This document shows, one piece after another, positions 46,383 through 59,091 of a stretch of DNA of 64,000 nt. The notes below the pieces were generated by a model. It did not search any database and was not told the origin of the DNA. It saw nothing but the letters and a program-made list of their open reading frames with translations. This DNA comes from Conoideocrella luteorostrata (lineage: Eukaryota; Ascomycota; Sordariomycetes; Hypocreales; Clavicipitaceae): assembly GCA_032433595.1 (NCBI GenBank), contig JASWJB010000055.1, positions 1-64,000 of the forward strand. Direction: 5' to 3'. Positions within the stretch are counted from its first letter, which is position 1. Each line of letters begins with the position of its first letter. Both the position numbers and the translations under genes were made by a program.

Positions 46383-49300
46383 AGTTAGCAAGTTGCTCGT
46401 TATATCAACGTGTACGTTTAATCGTAATGGGCCTTTTCCACAATTGAGTTCAATGCGCACTGCCGGGGGGGGGTGGATGGATTCTTCGATGGATGCTCGA
46501 ATGCTCATATATCTAGAAAATGAATATTAAAAGTAGCTGTCGGCTGACGTTAAGAGGCTCATGGTTATTATCAAGGTCACCCACCCAACAAACTGCTCGT
46601 ACATCCTCCATGCAGAGTAACTAACTAATTACACAATAGCTATTCTAGGTACCCTAGATCGGACGAAGCAGAATTACACTGCAGAGGGGTGTGTAGAGCA
46701 GGCGCCGTGCCAATGCTTCTTCTACCGCACTACGTACGGAGTACTTGAAACAAATAACTCGAAATCATTTAAAACGCACATTTCTACTCTGTACAAGTAC
46801 ACTCGCGGAGGTTCCCAGGATTCGCCAGTTATTACGGCTTCAGAGCTTTTACTCCGTCCGGAGTACGGAGTACTTACTAGTGGTATATCAGTGAAAGCCT
46901 CAGTGGGAACAGGTGGTCCGAGCCCACCCATCACCGACCGACCGGCCGGCCGACCGGCAGCTCTTCGTCAAGGCTGCCTGCACAATACGTGCATGGAGGG
47001 AGCAATACGAGAAATCGATCAAGATGTTAAAATGCAAGCACTACAAACTGCAGGCTGGGGCGGATCAGGCCCATCCCACCAGGCCGAATGGGAGCCATGC
47101 CACATGAGCATTTGAAAAGCAAGTGTCTCATTGATGGATCACAATATGGGGAAAATGTGCTCCGTACGGGGGGGTCCCGTAACTAACAGTCGGATTATCC
47201 GCATCAAGGGAGAGACAGCGAGGGAGAACAAGGAAAACAAAACAAAAAAAGAACGCACTAACTACTGCTGTGTGGCACGTCTACCCAGCGCGATGGGCGA
47301 CAGGGCATCTTGTTCTCGTTTTCCTGTGTTACGGTATCTTGGCATCTCTGGGCACTAAGTCCGAATACGTATTCGATTCAGAGGTTCCGAATGCCGTGTG
47401 AGCCGGACAATCATGTACGGCGCTACGATCTTGGGCCGGGGGGGGGGGGGGGGGAGAGGGGGTTGGTTAAAATCGCCTGTACCTTCCACGGCCGCAGACG
47501 TGGTTCTGTCCAGGCTGTGCGACGTGGCTACTCTGGATTGTTTGCCCGGGATACGTATTGTATTACCTGTGACGATAGTCAGGCTGCTAGGGTATAACGT
47601 ATTTTCTTTTCCCTCTCTTTCTTCTTTTTTTGTCTTTCTTCTTTGTCATGGTACAAAGCTCCTACTCCGCTGGCTGCTTGGCACTTACCGACATGAGGAT
47701 TGATGAGGTACTACTAGTATTTGAGCAGCTGCTTTTGGCAACATTGGGTGCGTGGGTGCCACGGCAACTCTGGCATTTTTTTGTGGTTCTGTGGCTCAAA
47801 GCCTCCCGGCGATCCCCATTCCTGGTGGCTGGCAGGCGAGGCTGGGCCGGTTTACTAACTACCTAAGGAGTGCCCAGGCACTGCACTCTAGGACGCCAGA
47901 AAAAGTCAATTGGCGTATCTCATTGGCGGGGCGTGCCGCAGCCGCAAGCACATACGTACACATAGCACAGAACAACACGGGGTATGGAGTACCATACGGA
48001 GTAACTAACTAGTTGGCCACAGGACACAGGCCGGGATAGACATTTAAAGGCGGCAACTGTTGTGGTAGCGAAAGCAAGAAATCTACGCCCAAGACTGTGC
48101 TGTGCCGACTTGCACCTGGGACGACAGCTCCGTCCGGCCACGATAAAAACGAGTCTTGAACCAACAGGGCAGGGTTGGGCTCGCCTCACAGGGTTCCTTT
48201 GATGCCTGCCTTCCTGTTGCGTGCGCCATGGGCTGGCCCTTGCGTCGTTTCGTCCAGCGTCAGAAGAATCGGCGAAGAGATGGTGTTTGGGATTGATTGC
48301 CTGATCGCGCGATTGCAATTGATTTCAGACGGCTGCAAGACAGCTGCATTTCGCATTCCAGGCCGTTCTCCCAAAGCGCCACCCCCACCGGCTTAGACAC
48401 CGCTAACAGTGTTTGTTCCTTGAAATGATGGACTGGCTGACGACGCGGATTAACAGCAGCGGCCCATTGTGCATGTGGCTTGCAGTGCTAGTTCGTATGC
48501 AGGCCCCGCGACTGCCAATGTGATGTCAGTGCCCGCAAAACAATGAGACGTCGACTGACCGTACGGAGAAAGCACCTCTGCATTGAGGTCCAAAAAATCA
48601 GAAGAGGCGCGGTCTGGTTTGTGCGAGTGGTTTTACGGCGTTCACGATGAAACTAGGCCCTGCTCATAAAATGATGAATGGGATGCAAAAACTGTATTAA
48701 TACTATAGCTGTCTCGAAAGTCAATACCCTGTCGGGCGTGCCAAGCCATGTGATTGGAAGGAGTTGCACAAACGACCTAAGCTCACGGTCGTCCACCCGA
48801 TAAGAGGCCACTTGCCATCGGCCAGCTGCTGCGAATCTCCCTTGCGACGTGCCTGTCGACAAAACCAGAGACCGGCTTAGATGTTCATTTGCATGGGTTA
48901 GCGAGCAGTGCAATCTGAATCAGTGGTAACACTCATTAGAGGTCCGCAGCATGCCACACCCGGGGCTAGGCTGATCAGTGACTGCTCCCAGTTGTCAGAA
49001 CGTGGTTCCGGAACACCCTGGCAACCCAATCTGCATGGAGCTGTCCATGGCCTTGCCTAGCTCCGACAGAGAGCTTCTAGCTGTTCTCCCTAGTAACTAT
49101 CGTACTACAGTACTCAATCAAAGGACATACTGTGCGGAGTATTCCGCAGTGCTATGCCAGATACCACCATCGAAGCTGCAGAGGGAGGAGGACCGGCGAG
49201 AAGCGAGAATGGCCGGAGGAGCATCTGACTTTGTCGGCCATTTATTTTAGTCCTTGTTCGAGGCGCTGTCCGTCTGTGGTTGTCAAGGGTGTGTCACTGG

Positions 49301-50428
49301 AGAACAATTATTAGCGCCGCGCTGAGAAACTCTCTTGCCTCGATCCAGCGCCAGGGCCACATTACTAGCCACTCAACCATTCGGCGTCGCCACGGAACCT
49401 TGCGTAACTCGTTGTGACGGGAAATGGGGCAGGTATCACGAACTGGCGGGTGCTGTGATGATGCTGTGCTATGCTGTGCTGTGCTGTGCTGTGCCGTGGT
49501 GTGGATTCTGGAGATGGAGGGAATCTTGCGCGCTATCATCTTGACTGTGACATATGTACACAATCAAACTCCCTGCTTCTCCATGCACGCAGCGGACGCT
49601 CTGTGCGAGGCAGGAGCCGCTCCATGTGCTGTCGATATGACGGCTCCGCTGTGATTGAGTGTGATTCAGAGCTGCCGTGCCGTGGGAGAAACTGGCTGTT
49701 GACCTGTTGACCGGGTGCCGTGCTGCCGTTTGTTGCTGCCAAGCCGTTCCATTGCAAAAAGCCGCCCACTTCTGCCCCAATATCAGGCCCCGGCCAAGAC
49801 CCACACTATCTGGAACGCTCCGGGCTGCCTTTTGGTCGCAACAATCAAATTTCTGCTTCACTCTCCGATGCTGGCAGAGCAGGCACTTGTTGCCGGCTGC
49901 CCATCTGCCTGCCCATTTGCCCATGTCCACACCACGCACTACGCCCATCCCATCCATACCCATCCATGCCCATGCCCATCCATGGCCCTTGCTTTCCCAT
50001 GCCATGCCATGCTATCATGCCTGGCCATGCCAAGCCGAGCCGCTGCTTTCTCTAGCATTTGCTACGGAGCAAGTCCATGGTAGCTGTCTCGTCGCCTCGT
50101 GCTTGGGACCACTTGCCGCCGAGCCCAGCCCGGCCTTTTCTACTCTCGCTGCCCATCCCGTCCGTCTGTTTGATTCTCTTCCTTCGTTCTTCTCTCACCA
50201 CCTCGCAGCCATACCATCCAAGCATCAGCAGCAATAGTCTACTTCAAGTGACACTTCTCTGGCAGCTTCTGAAACTTTACTCAACCATTAACAGCTCTTT
50301 GTTGTCTTGGAAGCTTCGCTTTTCTGTTTTCTTACGCGCCTGCTTTTCGCGGCTTACACAACACCATTCAACTTCACAAGCTTCAAAAACACCACACATC
50401 ACCGCCCCCCGGAACTCGAGTCAGCACA
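46383..50428. other. Spacer of 4 kb
   Basis: No convincing gene. It holds TACGGAGTA copies at 46735, 46864 and 47995, a run of 17 G at 47438-47454, and TGTGC pentamer repeats at about 49466-49497. A CCAT-type low-complexity stretch at about 49940-50030 creates frames of 178 and 186 codons on opposite strands (49469-50005, 49677-50237), which I reject. CT-rich sequence from about 50050 to 50428 is likely the promoter and leader of the DUF7707 gene. Confidence 0.55.
47438..47454. repeat. Run of 17 G
   Basis: A homopolymer of 17 guanines followed by AGAGGGGG. It could be a sequencing-length artefact or a G-quadruplex-prone site. Confidence 0.85.
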
Positions 50429-51258
50429 ATGCGCTCCTCTGCAGCTTTCGTCGCCTTGGCTATTGCCTCAGTTCAAGCTCAGACCACCAACAAGAACTAT
50501 ACCAGCGAGCTTGATATGACCATTGATCCCAACTCTGTCGCCCCAACATTGCGAGGTGAGTGTCTCCTTGCTCCTGCGCCAGGAAGCGCATCTTTTCGCC
50601 TGCCCGAATAGATGCCCCCTACATACCTCTGCCTCGATCTGAGTGCGTATCACAAGTGCTAATATATTATTGAATTGAACAGCCACCTGGTGCCAAGGTC
50701 AAACGAACACTTGCGGGCTTCTCTGCAATAATGCTGCGGACTCCAACATCTGCACAGAGGTATGTACACACACATGCTGATGAATGCGATCTAATCATTA
50801 CGCTGGGATCGCTTTGTCTCTCCTAAAACACCCCCCCCCCCAAAAAAAATTGTGCTGATCACTTTCCACAGGCGGACCTGAAGTGGAACTGCACGTGTAG
50901 CTCCAACTCCTCCATGCCTGGTATTCAATACTACAAGCAGACAATGCCGTTTTATATTTGCACGAAACTCCACGAGCAGTGCATCACTGCCAATGTCGGC
51001 AATCAACGCGGTCAAGAGTCCTGCAACAAGGACATCCTCGCGCTCTGTGCTACCAACGACCCTCCTAAGGGCCCGGTCAAGGACAGTGGCGATGCTTCGA
51101 CTACTAGCAGTGCTTCCGCCCCTACCGGCTCCAGCGACAGCGGCAGAAACGGTCCGGTTACATCTACCACGTCTCATGCGTTTGCTGGTCCTACTTTGGC
51201 CCCCGTTGGCAGTGGTGCTTTTGTTGCTGCCATGGGTATGATGGCATACATGCTCTAG
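50429..51258 (+). CDS. DUF7707 GPI-anchored cell-surface protein
   Basis: A secreted, probably GPI-anchored wall or membrane protein of a family common in Pezizomycotina, with function unknown. The coding sequence is join(50429..50555, 50683..50759, 50872..51258), 196 residues. The introns are 127 and 112 bases, the second with C-run and A-run tracts before its acceptor. A signal peptide (MRSSAAFVALAIASVQA) precedes the mature QTTNKNYTSELD. The Cys-rich domain starts RATWCQGQTNTCGLLC and continues to about residue 130, with ten or so cysteines including WNCTCSSNSSMP. A Ser/Thr/Gly-rich stalk follows, ending in a hydrophobic tail (GAFVAAMGMMAYML) of the kind replaced by GPI. Without splicing the domain is broken, so both introns are needed. 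Confidence 0.88.
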
Positions 51259-53215
51259 ATGGATGGGGCATACTCTGGACGCCCGTCAGTGGTGACTCGC
51301 TTTCGATTCTCTGTACCGATTTTGCTACCCAGTAATACGCTTTTGTGTTTTCTATTTTTCCATACGCTCACTTACGACCTTGGAACCCGTACCTTACGAA
51401 CAAACGATGGAATGAAGGGAGGATGGTGACGGGAAGAGGCGATATTGATACTAATGAAGGAATGGAGAGACGTGTTTGGTGTTTTTTGTTTTAATTCGAG
51501 ACGCATCATAGCAAGAGGCGAAACGGAGTAGTTAGGAAAATAATAGTCGTTTTTTTTGAGACTAGACATGAATAAGAACAATCCGTTCCGGAGACATTCA
51601 ATGGCTGTTTCGATGCGATGGTGAAAATTAAATGATATCCAGTCGACTGACATGTCAGGCAGAGGTACAAAGTTCGGCGTATCAGTTAGGGACCTCGATT
51701 GAGCACCCTCTAGCCAGCTTTTCTGATGGGATAATAGTAATCCGGTCGGCATGATGGAAATACCAGGTTTAGACGGAATGCGTCTTGCGGCTCTCAACGT
51801 TGTTCGAGTTGATCTGAATCGGATCACAGTCGCCAGTCACCCACGAGATAAGCGATGCCGCTGCAGCCGCGAGTCACAGGTTCTCTATCTAACGACCGGA
51901 GCGGAACCGAGATCGATCCAGTCCTCCTTAATAGCGGGCAGCAGTACCACAAGCGATGGGGTAGGCCCATAGGTTAAGACGAGATGCATTGCTTGTTGGT
52001 TCGTCCCTTGGTGGATGTATACGATGCAGACTGTTCAGTTGGTGAATCGGCATCTGGGAGATGGGACTGGCGAAGGCAAGGAGATGGCCCTGAGGAGAAT
52101 CATTGACCTGATTAGTACTGAGGTTGTATATCGTTTTGTCATTTGCATTTCAGTATTCTCTTTCAATATGATATTTACTTCTCTATTTCTGTTTCTGTTT
52201 GCTCTCTCTTTTCTTTTTCTCTTCTTTTTGTTAGCTTCTTTCATATATCACATTATCTCACATCTCATGGAACAGTGAGGCTATTTTGGCGGATGTGAGT
52301 TGGAAACTCGACAAAATAAGGAGACTGCACTAGAATTCCTATGGCATCTTATCGCTGTCTGACAACACTACTGCATCAAACTTCACCTCGCAGGAGTGGC
52401 ATGTGTATCCTATACCAAGCACGATCATATGTTATCAGTTTCTCCAACTGATCAAAGAAGCTTTGATGTCTCATATCTCCATTGTCAGTGGTTGCAGTTG
52501 CGCTCGTGCGCGGAGCAAGGGATGACAAGGACGTTTATTGAGGAATATTCAGTAGTGAGCCTCGCGATGGTAATACGTTTCGGTGTTTCATGCGAGGAAG
52601 CTTCAAGCTTTCTGGGCATCTGGTAAAACCGCAAGGGATTACTGTCACAATGAGCCTTGTTCTCCCTTTTTCTTGGATTGGGACAAGTTTCCCTGGGTAT
52701 GGATGAGCATCTGTTTTGTTATTTCTCTCCCAGGGGCTTCTTCCGCTGATGGTTCTTCGCGATGGTGGATCGTGAAGAATTAGAAGAACCGAATTGAGGA
52801 AATGTGACGAGAGGTCGAGTAAGGACAATGCAATAAGACATAAATACGACGGATCTGTTACGTGCAAAATGTGCGCCGGATTTGATAGGGCATACCTTGA
52901 CATAACTAGAATGTACTCCGTACTGTGTTGGGAGATGCAGGTAAAATCCACAGGGCGCAACTCATTAGTATTAGTTAGTTAACTACGGAGTAGATAGAAG
53001 TGACTTATGCCAGCTTCCGGCCCGCCTGCCAATTTAGTTATGTGGGGGTGGGCAGAAAGGCGGTGTGGGTCCACATGACTGGCAGAATCTGCATCCCACT
53101 TAATTTTTTTTACTTTGATGTGGGAGACCGCCTGCAGATGTTGAAAGCAGCCGTCCAGCCTTTGTGATCCCGAGACCCTTTTCCCACATAACGTCTTGGC
53201 TTTGTATTGATCATC
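51259..53215. other. Spacer of 2 kb upstream of NUG1
   Basis: Contains the DUF7707 3' region and the NUG1 promoter. TACTCCGTA copies lie at 52914 and 52984, the latter abutting a TTAGTTAGTTAAC stretch. The 151-codon minus-strand frame at 51372-51827 has no supporting features. T-rich pyrimidine tracts lie at about 52180-52250. Confidence 0.55.
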
Positions 53216-54943
53216 ATGGCTGGCACCATAAACAAACCGAAGAGTAAGTTGATTCTCATTTGCTTTAATTTTTAAGAAAAAAGATTGCGATCTCAAAGAT
53301 TCTAATTTTGCTGTTCTCTAGAGCCCAAGTCCAAGCGAGGGACGACTCGCCTTCGTCACAAGATCGAAAAGGCTTCCTTGGCCAAACAAAGAAAGGACCG
53401 CAAGAAGGCCAAGCAAAACCCAGAATGGCGTTCCAAATTAAAGAAGGATCCTGGCATTCCCAATCTGTTTCCGTACAAAGAGAAGCTCCTCCAGGAGATT
53501 GAAGAGAAGCGTATGCGAAAGTCGGCCGAGGCACAGAAGAAGCGAGAAATGGCCAAGGCGGCTAAGACTGGCGCTGCCCAGGAGCAGGATGAGGAGATTA
53601 TGGACGGCATCGACGAAAGTGAAGATGGTGTCGCGGAGGTGGACGGCGACGAGTTCATGGACGAGGATGTGGATGAGTCGAATCCCATGGCGGCGTTGCT
53701 GGCAAGCGCAAGAGCTGCAGCAGTTCAATACGACAAGGACCTGGCTGACAGTGATGGCATGGATGATGATGACGAGAGCGACGATTCCGAAAACGGTGTC
53801 AACGAAATTTCGGTTGGTCAGGCCTCTTCGAGAAAGACTTATGACAAGGTCTTCAAGCAAGTCGTCGAGCAAGCCGATGTGGTTCTGTACGTGCTGGATG
53901 CGCGAGATCCGGAGGGTACTCGATCAAGAGAAGTCGAGCGCAGTATCATGGCTGCTGCGTCTGGTGGCAAACGCCTGATTCTGGTCCTCAACAAGGTTGA
54001 TCTGATCCCCCCCAAGGTCCTGCGAGACTGGCTCATCTACTTGCGACGGTACTTCCCGACCCTACCACTTCGCGCATCTGGCGCGGCACCGAATGCCCAC
54101 GTCTTCAACCATCGAGAATTGACTGTGCAAAGCACATCGGCTACCCTATTCAAGGCGCTCAAGAGCTACGCTGCCAGCAGACAATTGAAGCGTGCTGTCT
54201 CCGTTGGTGTCATTGGCTATCCCAACGTCGGAAAGAGCTCTGTTATCAACGCCCTCCTAAGCAGAATGAGTGGCAAAGGTAGCAGCGCCTCCAAAGCCTG
54301 CCCCGCTGGCGCCGAAGCCGGCGTCACGACCAGCATTCGCAGCGTCAAGATTGATAGCAAATTAACACTGCTCGACTCTCCTGGTGTTGTGTTCCCATCG
54401 TCTTCCTCCATCCAGTCGGGCGGTCTGGTCAATCTGAAGAATGCAATCGAGGCGCATGCCCATCTGATTCTTCTCAACGCCGTTCCACCCAAGCAAATTG
54501 ACGACCCTATCCCCGCCGTCACCTTGCTTATTCGCCGTCTCTCGTCGTCTCCCGACCTGATGCAGAAGCTTACCGACGTATATGACATTCCTGCTCTGCT
54601 ACCGAACCGTCTTGATGGCGATGTCACCACTGACTTCCTTGTTCAAGTTGCACGTAAGCGCGGTAGACTCGGGAGAGGTGGTGTTCCTAACGTCAACGCT
54701 GCCGCTATGGCTGTCGTAACGGACTGGCGCGACGGACGTATTCAGGGATGGGTTGAGCCGCCTACTCTGGCTATAGGGTCGGGCGATGCTCCTACGGGTA
54801 TCAAGGCCAAGAGAGCGGGTGAAGACGACGTTACCCCTGATCAGAAGGAGATTGTTACGGAGTGGGCTGCTGAGTTCAAGCTTGATGGGTTGTGGGGAGA
54901 CGGGGATGCCGGTGGAGCAGAGGATGATGCCATGGAAGACTAG
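53216..54943 (+). CDS. NUG1: Nuclear/nucleolar GTPase Nug1 (GNL3/Grn1 family)
   Basis: A circularly permuted GTPase needed for 60S pre-ribosome maturation and nuclear export. The coding sequence is join(53216..53243, 53322..54943), 549 residues. A 28-base first exon (MAGTINKPK plus one base) and a 78-base intron (GTAAGT...TAG) give the basic N-terminus of the GN3L/Grn1 domain (KPKSKRGTTRLRHKIEK). An acidic stretch follows at about residues 95-165. The G motifs occur in permuted order: DARDPEGTR, NKVDLIPP (G4), GYPNVGKSSVINALL (G1), TTSIRSVK (G2 region) and DSPGVVF (G3). The stop codon is followed immediately by 14 in-frame AAG codons. It is convergent with DIS3, 364 bases apart. Confidence 0.94.
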
Positions 54944-54985
54944 AAGAAGAAGAAGAAGAAGAAGAAGAAGAAGAAGAAGAAGAAG
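54944..54985. repeat. (AAG)14 directly after the NUG1 stop
   Basis: Fourteen AAG units begin at the base after the TAG of NUG1 and are in frame with it; AGT CTT TAG follows. In 3' UTR sense this is a GAA-type microsatellite. The rest of the spacer to 55307 holds both convergent 3' UTRs and nothing else that I can support. Confidence 0.93.
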
Positions 54986-55307
54986 AGTCTTTAGCAGGCG
55001 ACGGGGTAGAGAGGCGGGGGAACATAATGCAAGCTATTTGATGGACTTGTTGTTGTTTCTGTTTTTGTTCATATGTTTGGCGTTAACACAGGCTGGGTTC
55101 ATATAAAAGGAAGAAGCTAAGATGACTAGATGCAACTACATTTATAAGAAAAAGAGTATTCAACGTGCCAGCACTGTAAATATGATTTTGATTAAATTTT
55201 CCCCCGGTCATCACTTCTATATATTTTGTCTTTCGTATCACAGCTCTCTTCTTTTATCCATTCGTTCTTCTGCGCAGCAATCGCTCGCTCACTCGCTCAC
55301 TCACTGT

Positions 55308-58300
55308 CTACGCACTAATCAACTCCATCTTCACACCCCTCTTGCCTGTCCTCTCATCCTTCTCATCCGATACCTTGACCTTGACTTTCTGGAACAACTC
55401 GACCTTGAGATCCCTACTGCCCCTCGTAACAAGCGTATATGTCTCCGCGTCAAATTCGCTCTCGGGCTCCTGCTCGGCCAAGTCACGCAGCCGGATCAAG
55501 CCCTCGATGCCGAATCTCGGCACCAGCACCACAAAACCGTTGCTGAAAATCTTCATGACAAAGGCATCCTCCTCGGCGACTTTTCCCTTGAGAGCCTGCC
55601 CGACGTAGTACGCTATGCTCGCGCGGCCGGCCATCTGGGCGTTTCGGTGGCGCACGTTGATGTTCTTGCAGACAGCTTCGAGGCGGCCCCTGCTGCGGAC
55701 GGAGGGGTGGACGGCCTCGTAGCCTATCGCGGCGGCGAGCTGGCGGTGGGCGAGGAGGTCTGCGTACCGGCGAATCGGGGATGTGAAGTGCGTGTAGATC
55801 TCGGAGGCGAGGCCGTAGTGTCTGAACTCGGGGTATGCTTGGGTGCCGGAGCAGAAGTACTCGGCGGACATCATGCAGCGGGTGGCCATGATGCGGACCA
55901 GCGTGTTGAAGAAGGGGTCCTGCTTGTCTACGCAGGCATCTAGGGAGTCGGCGAGCGCCTTGGAGGTGTCGGTGCGGAGTTCAAGGCCCTTTTTCACGCG
56001 GAGCTGGTCGGCGAGTTCGTCGAAATTAGTCTTGGGGGGTGCGCCGTGGCGACGCAGAATGGCGGTCTGCGGGAAGGCGTCGTAGATTTTGGCGGCGACG
56101 CTGATGTTGGCGAAGAGCATAAACTCCTCGACAAGGGAGTTTGTGTCGAGGAGCTGCTTCGTCTTGACGTCGATGGGGTCCGAGGTTTCGCTCTCCATCT
56201 GGACCTTGACTTCGGGGGAAGAGAGGCTGAGGGCGCCGGCATCCATGCGCTTCTTCTTGAGTCTCTTGGAGAGCATGAGCAGCGTGCGCATTCCGTTTGT
56301 GAGGTCGTCTTGCTGGGAGGAGTCGTCGATGCGGAGCTGGGCTTGTTCGTAGCTGAATGCTTCGCGGGACTTGATGACGGATTTTGTGAAGCGGACGTTG
56401 ACAATGTCCGCGTTGGAGTCGAGCTCCCAGATGACGGAGAAAGCAAATCGCTCGACGTAGGGCTTCAGCGAACACAGGTCGGTGCCGAGAAGCATCGGGA
56501 GCATGTCGATGCGCTTGTCGACGAGATAAACGGTTGTGCCGCGTATACTGGCCTCGGTGTCCATGGCGTTGGCGGGCTTCACGAAGTTCGAGACGTCGGC
56601 AATGTGGACGCCGACTTCGAAGTTGCCATTGGGCAGTTTCCGCGCGTGAAGCGCATCATCGATATCTTGACAGCCCACGGGGTCGATACTGCAGATGAGA
56701 AGTTCCCGGAGATCTTGTCTGTCCTTCCATCCGGGGTCTTCCAAACTCTCCGGGACCTTCCAGTCGTGGCCTTCCTTGGGCAGACAATCCAGGACGGTTT
56801 TGGGGAACGGTCTATACTGGACGTCCCATTCCAAGAGCAGCGCCTCAGTTTCGGCCGCTTTGGTTTCGAGATCACCCAGCGAGCGGACAAAGTGTCCTAC
56901 TGGGTGTCTCGAGTCTCTCTCCCAGGCATCGATTGTCACAAGAAGTCTCTTGCCCAGGAGCTCGGACACTTGTCTTGTGCGAAGGCGAATCTTGGGAATT
57001 TTCTTGTCCATCGGAATGAGAAAGACGCTATCTTGTTTGCGTCCCTGTGACGTCGCGGCTTTGCTTGCTGACGATGGGTCGATGTGGCCGACATACTGGC
57101 GCCAGTTGCGTTTGATAACGCCAACCACCTTGGCGGTCGGTTGAAGCTGGCCCTCGGAATTTGATTTGTGGGTTCTCTTGGCCTCTTCCTGCAGCGCTTT
57201 TCGTTCCTTGTCCGACACAAGGTCATCCTGTGCGTCTGCGTCTGCGTTTTCATTCCTGGTGATGTTGTCCTCCTCGATGATCTTCGTAGACGGTGCCTTC
57301 CATTTGTCTCGGGGCAGAAGCTCCACGACCACGACGTCTCCGTCGACGGCCCTGTTGATGCTCTCTCGTCCGAGTACCACTAGGCTTTTCGGAAAAGCCG
57401 GGACTTTGATGGACCCTTCTAGATAGTTGTAGGGAGAGACATTGAAAATACCTTGGTGCATTAGCCCGGCCTTCACGCCGGTCATCATCTTTGATAAGCT
57501 GAAGTACTCTGGATATAGCATCTGCGAAGGCTTCTTAAACCCTCCCTGGCTCTGAGACTCCGCCACCATGTCCAAGAGCTTGTCTCCGTCCTCTAAGCTG
57601 CCCACATAATCCCTTAATGATACGGCGTTGAGGCCTTGCTCCGTCGCCTTCCGCAGGTTGTCCCGGTCATCGCTCAACATGACAATCGCGGGTGCTGTCC
57701 CAGCGCCAGTGCGGCCAAGGTGCTCGCCATACCATTTGACGGCTTGCCGGACGGCCCGGTCATTTCTGTCATTAACGCTCTCATTTGATTCACGGTTGAT
57801 ATACGTCTCCAGTCTGAAGTCGTTGAAAAAGACATAAAATCTTTTATCCTCGCTCTTAGTGAGCCCTATCAGGCGGTTGTAAAGCGGCAAAGACCTATTT
57901 CGAAGCTCTTCCAACACCGTCTGCAGGATTATAACATCATAGAATGCTGAGCTCTGCTCAAAAAGATCCATGGCGTTGAGAAGTGCGTTTGTGTCTGGGA
58001 CCAGATAGTGTCCATGTGGGAACGCCTTGGTCCCCGCTGGCTTCTCAGACAAGATGAACGGCTGCGCTATATCAGGAGCGGGATTAGCAAACCAACTCTC
58101 TCAAGGACGACCAAACTGGTCTTGATTTTACCTTGCTGCGATGCGTTTCTAGGTGCGCCATCTTGGCATGCTTTGCAGATCTTGGATGAGCAAGGAATGT
58201 CCGTCCTCAGGTAGACTTCTCTGACGATCTTCTGGACCTTGCCGCTGCGCGTGGAGCGAACATAGACTTTGCTTGAAATGTTGGATGACAGAGGGTCTCC

Positions 58301-58327
58301 CTCGTGCGATCGTTTTAAGCTCGTCAT
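55308..58327 (-). CDS. DIS3: Exosome exoribonuclease Dis3/Rrp44
   Basis: The catalytic subunit of the RNA exosome, a 3'-5' exonuclease with a PIN endonuclease, active in nucleus and cytoplasm. The coding sequence is complement(join(55308..58066, 58132..58327)), 984 residues, full family length. The 65-base intron (GTAAAA...TAG) joins RNASQQ to AQPFILSEK. The N-terminal CR3 motif has C46, C51 and C54. The PIN domain begins HYLVPDTNALLNAMDLF with D90. Two cold-shock-type domains follow. The RNB domain carries the catalytic acids D527, D533, D535 and D536 in SIDPVGCQDIDDALHARK. An S1 domain ends the protein. The ATG at 58327 (MTSLKRSHEG) matches relatives. An in-frame ATG at 58393 would add 22 residues. 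A 14-base palindrome with CACGTG lies about 315 bases upstream. Confidence 0.96.
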
Positions 58328-58640
58328 TATGAATGTAAGCTTTCTTGTGATTTCAAAAGTCGTTACTGATGCTTGGCATTGAAAAGAGGCCATGGGGCGT
58401 TTAGTAGGCGAATCAGAGTTCTGAATTTTTGCTTATCGATACCGCCGGTGACGATGTGAACAAGCAATGTCGACACAAACCCATTTGGAGCATATTAATC
58501 CAACAAATAATGCACACTATAGCATGTTCATTTTTAAATCAGTAGACTTCCCGCAAATTCTTCCATCTAACTTTTTAATTAGGTCTTTCTATTTCTTCAT
58601 CAATGAAACTACGACCGGTCCCATGACTAAGCTGTCTACG

Positions 58641-58654
58641 TCATCACGTGATGA
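58641..58654. promoter_or_regulatory. 14-base CACGTG palindrome upstream of DIS3
   Basis: TCATCACGTGATGA is a perfect inverted repeat with an E-box core, 314 bases upstream of the DIS3 ATG. Cbf1-type bHLH factors bind such sites in fungi; the binder here is unknown. Confidence 0.45.
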
Positions 58655-59040
58655 TTTTTATGAGATGAGATGGCGAAACTTTAACCACGTCTCACATCTC
58701 AACTGGTAATGAGTTAGGTATGTTTTCGAATTGCATTGATTCTCATCATAGGCCCGGCATGTCAAATCGCAAAATCACAAGCTAGTTTCTAAAGTAATAA
58801 GTCATGTTGACGCGTCCCTCTGCACGCTATGGTATATCCTGCCGGAGGTCAACCTCAGCCCAGCATGTATACGGTTAATATGGAAACTATCAGCGGGACG
58901 GAGCGCTCATCGAGAAAGACAGGTATTTTGGATTTTAATATACTGAAGCTACCGCTGAGGAACAAAATGACCGGCATCTATACGCTATCACGAAGGATCT
59001 AATCGGCGCGTACTTGAGGTGAGTCTGGATCGACTCCAAC

Positions 59041-59042
<2 letters not shown>

Positions 59043-59088
<46 letters not shown>
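59043..59088. repeat. (CT)23 microsatellite
   Basis: Twenty-three uninterrupted CT units, the longest dinucleotide run in the window. Confidence 0.93.

Positions 59089-59091
<3 letters not shown>

Noticed and set aside
49469..50237. Frames of 178 and 186 codons on opposite strands
   Set aside because: Both arise from TGTGC and CCAT low-complexity repeats, overlap each other, and lie in the upstream region of the DUF7707 gene.
56046..57050. Plus-strand open frame of 334 codons
   Set aside because: It is antisense to the RNB domain of DIS3, with no domain of its own.
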